Positions 57,745 through 64,000 of a stretch of DNA of 64,000 bases are shown piece by piece. A program made the translations under genes and the position numbers. The notes beneath the pieces are model-generated. The model saw only the letters and a program-made list of their open reading frames with translations. It was not told the DNA's origin and searched no databases. Origin of the DNA: Enterococcus sp. DIV0660C (GTDB lineage: Bacteria > Bacillota > Bacilli > Lactobacillales > Enterococcaceae); assembly GCF_017316125.1 (NCBI RefSeq), contig NZ_JAFLWA010000004.1, positions 33,878 to 97,877 on the forward strand, written 5' to 3'. Within the stretch, counting starts at the first letter, position 1. Each line of letters starts with the position of its first letter.

Positions 57745-58101
57745 TTAAACTAATGCTCCTTCATAAGTTTTTTCATTATAACCAACTGTTACTACTTGAT
57801 CTTCTTTCACTAAGAGTGGACGTTTGATCAACATTCCATCAGTTGCAAGTAACTTGCTTGCTTCTTGAATCGAAAAACCATCGATTTTTGATTTCAAATC
57901 TAGTTCACGATATTTCATCCCGCTCGTATTGAATAAACGACGCATCGGTAAATCAGTATTTGTGAACCACGTTTCAATCGTTTGAGCTGTGGGTGTTTCT
58001 TGAATCATATCTACTGCTTGATAAACGATTTGATGTTCATCTAACCACGCTTTTGCTTTTTTGCAAGTCGAACATTTTGGATACCAATAAAATGTGTACA
58101 A
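57745..58101 (-). CDS. ArsC/Spx-family protein, 118 aa
   Basis: Thioredoxin-like fold of the arsenate reductase/Spx/YffB group. It has the redox motif YPKCSTCKKAKAWL (C-x-x-C), and FNTSGMKYRELDLK and MLIKRPLLVKEDQVVTVGY (the Arg-Pro turn). The start is TTG 58101 with AGGAGG; the longer frame includes that site. Could be a reductase or transcriptional adaptor; the neighbouring lipoyl protein makes a thiol-redox role plausible. Confidence 0.85.
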   Translation of the reverse strand: MYTFYWYPKCSTCKKAKAWLDEHQIVYQAVDMIQETPTAQTIETWFTNTDLPMRRLFNTSGMKYRELDLKSKIDGFSIQEASKLLATDGMLIKRPLLVKEDQVVTVGYNEKTYEGALV

Positions 58102-58105
58102 CCTT

Positions 58106-59293
58106 TTACCTCCTAGATGTTTTGTCAGGCACCTCATTTTGGAAACGCATAGACAGGATCAGACCAATCCCAATCATATTTCCTAGAATAGACGAACCAC
58201 CTTGACTAATAAATGGTAGGGGAATCCCCGTTAGCGGTAATAAACCAATATTTGCGCCAATGTTTTCAAAAACATGGAACAACAACATCATGATTAAGCC
58301 ACTAGCGATATACGCATAAAATTCATTATTTGTATCAAAACAAACGCGAATCATTCGATAAATCAAAATAAAATATAAAAAGATCACGAACGCACCGCCA
58401 ATGAAGCCAAAGTTTTCACCAATCACCGTGAAAATCATATCTGACTCACGAACAGGCACATATACATCGCTAGTATTGAATCCTTTACCTAGTAAACCAC
58501 CAGAACCAATGGCTAGTAATCCTTGGGCTGGTTGGTAACTCATCCCCGACGTATCATGGAAAGGATCTAACCAAGAATCGATTCGAGCAAATTGATAAGA
58601 TTTAAAACCAACTTTGTATAATAAATCTCTTCCGCCTTCTGTTGTTACTAAGTAGATCAGTCCTGCACCAACAACTAAAGCAACCACTACGACAGGTATA
58701 ACAATTTTCCAAGAAATCCCCGACATCAAGAAAATCCCACCGAAAATAGCCAAGAAAACTAACATCGTTCCAAAATCATCTTGTGCCATGACTAAAGCTA
58801 AAACAGGTAATGTTACAAGCAACATTTTAGCAATCAGCCATAAATCATTTTGAGTCGTTCGTTCTTTCAACTGACTATTGTGCTTGGTCACAATCAACGC
58901 CATCATCAAAATATACGCAATTTTCATCAATTCCGCTGGTTGAAAAGTGAAAGAACCAAAACTAAACCAGTTTTTTGATCCAGTTACTAACGCGAGCTGT
59001 TTATCATAAAATTTGAGTAACAACCCCATAACAACTAACCCCAGACCGTATAAATAGGGTGTTAACTTCCAAATCCACTTGGAATTCAGGTGCATAATAA
59101 CAATAATTGCTACAGCTCCAACCATGTACCACACGGTCTGCATCACTACTCCCCGAAGAACAGATGGATTATTCGGATCATGACTAAGTGCTACGTATAA
59201 AGAAAGTAATCCAATTAAACATAAAAGGAACACTGGTAAAATGACACCATAGTCAATCCGATTATCATTTGACGCTCTTTTTTTCTTTTCCAT
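58106..59293 (-). CDS. rodA: RodA/FtsW-family SEDS glycosyltransferase, 395 aa
   Basis: SEDS peptidoglycan polymerase with ten membrane segments. Blocks: SKNWFSFGSFTFQPAELMK, MAQDDFGTMLVFLAIF, YQPAQGLLAIGSGGLLGKGF, VRESDMIFTVIGENFGFIGG and LPLTGIPLPFISQGGSSILGN. The catalytic Asp sits in the WLDPF loop. Length and blocks fit RodA rather than FtsW, but the call rests on similarity only. Adds lipid II to side-wall peptidoglycan. Confidence 0.9.
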   Translation of the reverse strand: MEKKKRASNDNRIDYGVILPVFLLCLIGLLSLYVALSHDPNNPSVLRGVVMQTVWYMVGAVAIIVIMHLNSKWIWKLTPYLYGLGLVVMGLLLKFYDKQLALVTGSKNWFSFGSFTFQPAELMKIAYILMMALIVTKHNSQLKERTTQNDLWLIAKMLLVTLPVLALVMAQDDFGTMLVFLAIFGGIFLMSGISWKIVIPVVVVALVVGAGLIYLVTTEGGRDLLYKVGFKSYQFARIDSWLDPFHDTSGMSYQPAQGLLAIGSGGLLGKGFNTSDVYVPVRESDMIFTVIGENFGFIGGAFVIFLYFILIYRMIRVCFDTNNEFYAYIASGLIMMLLFHVFENIGANIGLLPLTGIPLPFISQGGSSILGNMIGIGLILSMRFQNEVPDKTSRR

Positions 59294-59433
59294 GTTTCAT
59301 CCCTTTTCTAAAAACCATACTGCTATTTATTATAGCGGTCTGATTCTATAATTGAAAGTCTCAGCGAATGAGATTTGGGAAAAAATTAACTTTCCCTTTT
59401 GCCCTGAAAAATTACTAACCACAATATCTTTGT

Positions 59434-60255
59434 CTAACTATTTTCATACTGTTCATTATAGATCAAAATTGCTTTTGCAATGTCTAATAAGCGCTCCGAA
59501 ACTAAATTTGTTCGCTGAATCAGATAAAACTTACGTTGATAATCTAATGACGTTGAAGGCACATTTTCTGGTACCGCACGTTTTGAAAGAATCGAGCGAC
59601 CGATACCTTCTTTCAATAATGCAGCAATCACTTCATTGCTTTTTACTAACATTTTTCTCCCATGAATATTCTTTTCTTCAAAATACCGTTGCGTATAATG
59701 AAACACTCCTGAAGTTGACTCTCTGACTAGCCAGAGATCACTCTCTGGATTCCCCGCCACAACTAATTCATCTGACATGAGTGAATTTCTTTGGACACCA
59801 GAAGTTTCGAGTGGCTTTTCGATAAAACCAAAATCCGCTTCATGTTTTGCTACTTGATTCAAAGCATCATGTGAATTAGCAAATGCAATCACAAAATTCA
59901 CCTTGGGAAATTTTGGAATCAAATATTTCATCACTTTTGGCAATAAATAAACAGAAAAAGTATGTGAAGCAACAATTCGACAAATCTCTTCTTCATTCTG
60001 TTCATCTAATAATTGTTGTTTTGTTTCATCCCACTCTTCTAATAAAACTAACGTACGCTCATAGAGAAGATCTGCTTGTTTCGTTGGCATCATTTCTTTG
60101 CGCCCATTTCGTTGAAATAAGGTCACTCCTAGATCTCTTTCTAATTGTTTCACCTGACTTGAAACAGCTGGTTGTGACAAAAATAAAAGTTCTGCTGTTC
60201 GAGAAAAGTTTCGAGTTTCGTACGCGACCCGAAATGTAGCTAACAATTTAAACAT
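59434..60255 (-). CDS. LysR-family regulator, 273 aa
   Basis: HTH block RVAYETRNFSRTAELLFLSQ, PAVSSQVKQLERDLGVTLF, then an effector domain (VNFVIAFANSHDALNQVAKHE). It is divergent from a TDT transporter and a YeiH-type exporter, which it likely controls. The region between has an ATAGTAACTAT palindrome and other T-N11-A-like sites typical of LysR operators. The effector is unknown. Confidence 0.9.
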   Translation of the reverse strand: MFKLLATFRVAYETRNFSRTAELLFLSQPAVSSQVKQLERDLGVTLFQRNGRKEMMPTKQADLLYERTLVLLEEWDETKQQLLDEQNEEEICRIVASHTFSVYLLPKVMKYLIPKFPKVNFVIAFANSHDALNQVAKHEADFGFIEKPLETSGVQRNSLMSDELVVAGNPESDLWLVRESTSGVFHYTQRYFEEKNIHGRKMLVKSNEVIAALLKEGIGRSILSKRAVPENVPSTSLDYQRKFYLIQRTNLVSERLLDIAKAILIYNEQYENS

Positions 60256-60372
60256 ACTCTCACTCCTATAACTTTTTATTATAGTAACTATAAAAACTAT
60301 TTGATTTAAATATACAATAAAATCACTATAATAGGAAATGTAAAAACTTCAACATTTTTTACAGTAAACGTT

Positions 60373-60507
60373 CTTCTCAAAAAGGAGACACTTGATGACA
60401 ACTTTCTATTCACCACGTAAAGGAACATAAGACATCTCTTTCTGACCCAGTTTTATAAAAGAGTACCATCCAACTCTCTACTTTATGTAGAATTCCTTTT
60501 TGAGAAG
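60373..60507 (+). promoter_or_regulatory. Structured leader with a ribosome-site-sequestering inverted repeat
   Basis: A perfect 14-base inverted repeat, CTTCTCAAAAAGGA (60373-60386) and TCCTTTTTGAGAAG (60494-60507), brackets 107 bases upstream of the TDT gene. The left arm is the ribosome site of an 11-codon leader frame. The arms could pair to hide it, or the element could be a small MITE. No T-run follows, so it is not a terminator. Confidence 0.6.
60395..60430 (+). CDS. Leader peptide, 11 aa (MTTFYSPRKGT)
   Basis: ATG at 60395 lies 9 bases after AAAAAGGAG; the frame ends at TAA 60428-60430. It is enclosed by the inverted repeat at 60373-60507 and precedes the TDT gene by 130 bases. No codon run suggests amino-acid attenuation. 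It is too short to judge by composition. Confidence 0.45.
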   Translation: MTTFYSPRKGT

Positions 60508-60560
60508 TCCTAGTTGGTTTTTGATCAATAAACGATAAATACAATAAAAGGAGAATATAA

Positions 60561-61526
60561 ATGAAGAATTTTTTAAAAATCGTTCCTGTTCCTATTTGTG
60601 GATTGATTCTTGGTTTAGCTTCTTTAGGTAACTTATTCAAAGAGTATCATTTGGTTCCTTTAGGTAATTTGTTAGGTATCATTAGCATGGCCTTGATGTT
60701 ACTGATTTTAGGGAAGCTATTTCTATTGTTTGATCACACAAAGCAAAGTTTACATGATCCAATCATCGGTTCAGTTTCGCCAACATTCACGATGGCACTT
60801 CTAGTGTTGTGTACATACTTTGTTTCTTTTCAAAGTATTGCACCCATCGTCAAATTGATTTGGTTGGCTGCTGTGATTTTTCAAGTTGTACTGGTCTTGT
60901 ACTTCACCTATCGCCATGTAGTGAAAGCTGATCTTTCCATTGAAGTGATTTACCCAAGTTGGTTCATTATTTATGTTGGTTTTGGCGTAATCACGGTTAC
61001 AGCTGGAAACTTTTTCCCGCTTGTTGGAAAAATATTCTTCTGGTTATCACTTGCCTGCTATATATTCTTACTACCAATCATCCTTCGAAGAGTATTTTTC
61101 GTAAAGAATATGGCACAACCGACGTTACCATTGATCACTATTGTTGCAGCTCCAGGTTCTCTATGCTTGACTGGTTATTTGAAAAATTTTGAGCACCCAA
61201 ACCTTTACTTGGTACTTGCATTATTCTTAGTATCACAGATTTTGTATTTCATTGTGCTTTCTATGTTGCCACGCTTGTTGAAACTCCATTTCTATCCAAG
61301 CTACGCAGCTTTCACTTTCCCATTAGTCATTTCAGCAACAGCTTTGTTTTCTGCCGTACATTATTTGGAACTAAACGGCTTACCTGTTGGTCTTTTAAAT
61401 GTTTTAAAAGTGGTAGAATGTGCAATTGCAACAAGTATGGTCGTATATGTACTTGGCCATTACCTGCTCTTCTTACTAAAAGAGCATAGAAAACAAAAAA
61501 ATTTCACTGTAAACGAATGGGTCTAG
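60561..61526 (+). CDS. TDT-family transporter (TehA/SLAC1-like), 321 aa
   Basis: Ten membrane segments with the TDT repeats (PVPICGLILGLASLGNLF, VPLGNLLGIISMALMLL, YPSWFIIYVGFGVITVTAG, PGSLCLTGYLKNF). The family includes tellurite/dicarboxylate carriers, SLAC1 anion channels and the fungal sulfite exporter SSU1, so the substrate is an anion not fixed by sequence. AAAGGAG before ATG. Divergent from a LysR gene and followed by a YeiH-family exporter. Confidence 0.85.
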   Translation: MKNFLKIVPVPICGLILGLASLGNLFKEYHLVPLGNLLGIISMALMLLILGKLFLLFDHTKQSLHDPIIGSVSPTFTMALLVLCTYFVSFQSIAPIVKLIWLAAVIFQVVLVLYFTYRHVVKADLSIEVIYPSWFIIYVGFGVITVTAGNFFPLVGKIFFWLSLACYIFLLPIILRRVFFVKNMAQPTLPLITIVAAPGSLCLTGYLKNFEHPNLYLVLALFLVSQILYFIVLSMLPRLLKLHFYPSYAAFTFPLVISATALFSAVHYLELNGLPVGLLNVLKVVECAIATSMVVYVLGHYLLFLLKEHRKQKNFTVNEWV

Positions 61527-61704
61527 TTTTCTTTCATTTCTAGCTTTTTAACTTTTAACTTTTGTCTTTCTCAACTTTTGTTTTCAATTGTTGATTAAGG
61601 CAGAAGTATTTTTGCGTTTTTGTCAGAAATTTCAATTAATGCTACGATAATCAAGGTATTTTTTATTCAAGGATTATTTTATTTATGAAAGGAAACACAT
61701 ACGC

Positions 61705-62748
61705 ATGAAATCTCAGCTCTTTTATTTAAAAATGATAAAAAAAATAGGAGGACGCAAGATTCTTCCAGGATTGTTACTGGCTGTCTCAGTAGCCGCTGTT
61801 AGCAAGATTCTTGCTTTATTCTTACCTCAACTTGGTGCAGCAACTTTAGCCATATTATTAGGTATTTTACTAGGTAATACTTTTTTCAAGCAACCAAGTC
61901 TTGCAATAGGAACAAAATTTGCTGAAAGCAAATTACTAGAATGTTCTGTTTTCCTACTTGGTGCAACTGTTACTGCTCAAACAATTGCAAACATCGGAAC
62001 AAAAGGTGTGGTGTTTGTCTTATTGCAAATGAGCGTTACAATCATTGGCGCTTACCTGATTGGAAGAAAGCTTCAGTTTAGTGAAACTTCTTCACTCTTG
62101 ATGGCTGGCGGGAACGCCGTCTGTGGATCATCTGCAATTGCTTCGATCGCACCAGTAATCTATGCGGATGAAGAAGAAAAAGGACAGATCATCACACTGG
62201 TTAATCTTTTAGGAACTGTTATGATGTTAACCCTTCCGTTTCTGGGTTTACATTTATTTGGTGACAACCTGATTGAAAAAAGTGCTCTTTTAGGTGGTAC
62301 ACTTCAATCTGTTGGACAAGTTGTTGCAGGGGCGAGTTTATTAGATGCATCAGTCGTTCAATTTGCTATGCTGTTTAAAATTTTACGTATCATGATGCTA
62401 GTTGTTGTTGTGTTTCTATTTGAAAAATTTATGCAGAAAAAAAATCCCAAAATTGCAACAGATCAAAAAAGAACAGAAACAAAACGAAAATTACCTTTGC
62501 CTTGGTACGTCTTGGGCTTCGTCCTCTTTTGTATCGTCAATAGCTTATTCAAACTTCCAGCAATTATTGGTCAATCTGCACACTTTATCAGCAATTGGTT
62601 CGAAATCACTGCTTTGGCAGCAATCGGATTACGTTTGGATTTTGCAAAATTCATGAAAGAAGGAACAAGATTTCTTTCTTACGGATTAGCTGTTGGTGTC
62701 CTTCAAACCATCATGGCCTTGTTCTTTATCTGGCTGATCCAACTTTAA
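61705..62748 (+). CDS. YeiH/YadS-family membrane exporter, 347 aa
   Basis: About ten membrane segments. [17 protein letters not shown] and [16 protein letters not shown] are the diagnostic Cons_hypoth698 blocks, and a polar loop ([18 protein letters not shown]) splits the two halves. Often annotated as a putative sulfate exporter; E. coli yeiH sits beside the LysR gene yeiE. The neighbouring LysR and TDT genes repeat that arrangement. Confidence 0.85.
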   Translation: MKSQLFYLKMIKKIGGRKILPGLLLAVSVAAVSKILALFLPQLGAATLAILLGILLGNTFFKQPSLAIGTKFAESKLLECSVFLLGATVTAQTIANIGTKGVVFVLLQMSVTIIGAYLIGRKLQFSETSSLLMAGGNAVCGSSAIASIAPVIYADEEEKGQIITLVNLLGTVMMLTLPFLGLHLFGDNLIEKSALLGGTLQSVGQVVAGASLLDASVVQFAMLFKILRIMMLVVVVFLFEKFMQKKNPKIATDQKRTETKRKLPLPWYVLGFVLFCIVNSLFKLPAIIGQSAHFISNWFEITALAAIGLRLDFAKFMKEGTRFLSYGLAVGVLQTIMALFFIWLIQL

Positions 62749-62777
62749 GATAAACAACACAGTAAACAGCATAAAAA

Positions 62778-62823
62778 ACTTGAGATCATCCACTGACAAA
62801 TGAGTGGATGATCTCAAGCTTTT
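62778..62823. terminator. Terminator between yeiH-like and ogt genes
   Basis: CTTGAGATCATCCACT and AGTGGATGATCTCAAG, then TTTTC; serves two convergent genes. Confidence 0.85.
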
Positions 62824-62842
62824 CTTTGCTTATAGGTTATTT

Positions 62843-63319
62843 CTAATGATTTTTGTGGTTTACTTTGACGCCTTCAAGTTCCAGTAAAATTTTTTTGATC
62901 TGCAATGCTTCCTCTTTTTTCCCCATGTATCCCGTTAGCTGACCATTTTGTCCAATCACTCGGTGACAAGGGACAATAATTGGTAGAGGGTTTACCCGAT
63001 TCGCTTGTCCAATTGCTCGAACAGATTTAGGGTTCCCAATTGCTTGAGCGATTTCTTTGTAACTGCGGCTTTCCCCATAAGGAATAGCAATCAATGCTTG
63101 CCAAACATCTTGCTGGAAGGCTGTACCTGTTTGAATCGATAATGGAACTGTAAACGCTTCTCGCTTTTCAGCAAAATACTCTGAGAATTGTTCTTTTGCT
63201 AAATGTAAGATTTCCTGATTCGCATTTTCACTCTCTTCAATCGGAGTAAAACTAACTTTTGTTACTCCTTTTTCATCCGCGTCAAACCAAAGATTTCCAA
63301 CAATGGTGTTCATCTTCAT
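62843..63319 (-). CDS. ogt: Methylated-DNA--protein-cysteine methyltransferase, 158 aa
   Basis: O6-alkylguanine repair protein with the suicide Cys in PIIVPCHRVIGQNG, the helix-turn-helix SYKEIAQAIGNPKSVRAIGQA and YMGKKEEALQIKKILL. It removes alkyl groups from O6-guanine by transfer to its own cysteine. Weak ribosome site. Monocistronic. Confidence 0.95.
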   Translation of the reverse strand: MKMNTIVGNLWFDADEKGVTKVSFTPIEESENANQEILHLAKEQFSEYFAEKREAFTVPLSIQTGTAFQQDVWQALIAIPYGESRSYKEIAQAIGNPKSVRAIGQANRVNPLPIIVPCHRVIGQNGQLTGYMGKKEEALQIKKILLELEGVKVNHKNH

Positions 63320-63608
63320 TATTTTCTTTGTGCCTACTCAACTGATTGATGGTAGGCTTTCCTCCTTAGAATTCTATGTAAAATGCATGCTTTAAACTAT
63401 TTCAAAAGTTTGTTTCATCATCTACTATCTCAAGAAAAATTGCAACTCGTAATAGCTTTCTTCTTAACTTTTAGCAATTTCTTTAAATAAAAAATTTTTT
63501 TAATTTTGAATGAAATGCTACACTAGACATATCAATAATAAAAAGCTCTACTATCCAAACTATCAACTAACCTATTATTAGTTGTTGAGCAACAGAAAGG
63601 AACAAACA

Positions 63609-64000
63609 ATGAAAGTCTCTATCGTCGTCCCCTGCTTTAACGAAGAAGCTGCAATTCCACTATTTTTCCAAGAGGTTGAAAAATATCGTGGCACTTATAC
63701 TTTTGAATACTTATTTATTGATGATGGCTCCAAAGATCAGACCTTACCCGTCATCAAAGATTTAGCCGCTGCACATGATTCCGTGCGCTTCGTCTCATTT
63801 TCCAGAAATTTTGGAAAAGAAGCCGCATTATATGCCGGATTGCAAGCTGCAACAGGTGATTTAGTCACCGTCATGGATGTTGACTTGCAAGATCCACCTG
63901 AATTATTGCCAGAAATGATTGAACGAATCTTGACCTCTGATGTTGACTGCATCGGAACAAGACGTTCTACTCGAGAAGGTGAACCCGTGATCCGGAGCTT
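63609..64000 (+). CDS. GT2 glycosyltransferase, 5' part (runs off window)
   Basis: The first 130 codons: VSIVVPCFNEEAAIPLF, EYLFIDDGSKDQTLPVI, RNFGKEAALYAGLQAATGD, VTVMDVDLQDPPELLP. These match GtrB/DPM-like family 2 transferases that load bactoprenol with a sugar (nucleotide-binding DDGS and metal-binding DxD motifs). GAAAGGA before ATG. The remainder lies outside the window, including the C-terminal membrane segments expected in GtrB. Confidence 0.88.
   Translation, partial: MKVSIVVPCFNEEAAIPLFFQEVEKYRGTYTFEYLFIDDGSKDQTLPVIKDLAAAHDSVRFVSFSRNFGKEAALYAGLQAATGDLVTVMDVDLQDPPELLPEMIERILTSDVDCIGTRRSTREGEPVIRS

Noticed and set aside
60373..60507. Rho-independent terminator ahead of the TDT gene
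   Set aside because: The arms are 107 bases apart and no T run follows the right arm.
63737..63952. Minus-strand frame over the GT2 gene
   Set aside because: Shadow of the glycosyltransferase, whose motifs are clear.

Overview
The window reads as a low-GC Firmicute chromosome, most likely an Enterococcus of the faecium-type group. The reasons are the AGGAGG ribosome sites with frequent TTG and GTG starts, a bile salt hydrolase of enterococcal type, an Fst-family type I toxin locus, a sufCDSUB operon, and mannose-family phosphotransferase systems (PTS). The genus is inferred from gene content and the species is not resolved. I see no rRNA, tRNA or CRISPR array.

Bases 1 to about 11,100 are an accessory region. 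Two decayed serine-resolvase genes of the same subfamily (2..166 and 10277..10570, both +) bracket it. Between them lie a two-gene secreted or unknown pair, a complete Fst-type toxin with its antisense RNA, a bile salt hydrolase with a FUSC-like membrane protein, an acyltransferase and a GT39-like glycosyltransferase, a bacteriocin-like secreted protein with a one-base frameshift plus a small membrane protein, and a deleted AbiEii toxin. Many genes here are broken.

Bases 11,300 to 42,200 are largely sugar metabolism. An MFS exporter is followed by an RpiR-regulated ManNAc-6-P epimerase and PTS pair (nanE). Next comes a minus-strand PTS cluster (EIIC, EIID, EIIB, EIIA) with a 2-hydroxyacid dehydrogenase, a 6-phosphogluconate dehydrogenase-like enzyme, mannonate dehydratase and KDPG aldolase, divergent from its own RpiR regulator. 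Then comes a glycosaminoglycan-type locus: a secreted PL8 lyase, a LacI-family regulator, an ABC sugar importer without its ATPase, a GH35 beta-galactosidase, a heparinase II/III-like lyase, a GH88 unsaturated glucuronyl hydrolase and a PhnP-like metallohydrolase. Repeated operator half-sites and cre-like boxes tie the lyase, the YitT-like gene with lacI, and the ABC operon together. A MarR and YbaK pair and a lipoprotein close this part.

Bases 42,400 to 48,830 are a second accessory patch. It has a small operon encoding a two-cysteine secreted-peptide candidate with a double-glycine-like leader, a 54-residue membrane protein and an S41 protease. An orphan RloC/PrrC-like anticodon-nuclease homologue follows, then a frameshifted XRE regulator, a decayed lipoprotein and the C-terminal stub of a tyrosine integrase next to sufB.

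Bases 48,900 to 64,000 are core genome: sufCDSUB for Fe-S assembly, the metNPQ methionine importer behind a T-box leader, a GcvH-like lipoyl protein, an ArsC/Spx-like protein, RodA/FtsW, a LysR regulator divergent from a TDT-family transporter that has an unusual leader, a YeiH-family exporter, an O6-methylguanine-DNA methyltransferase, and the start of a GT2 glycosyltransferase that runs off the window.
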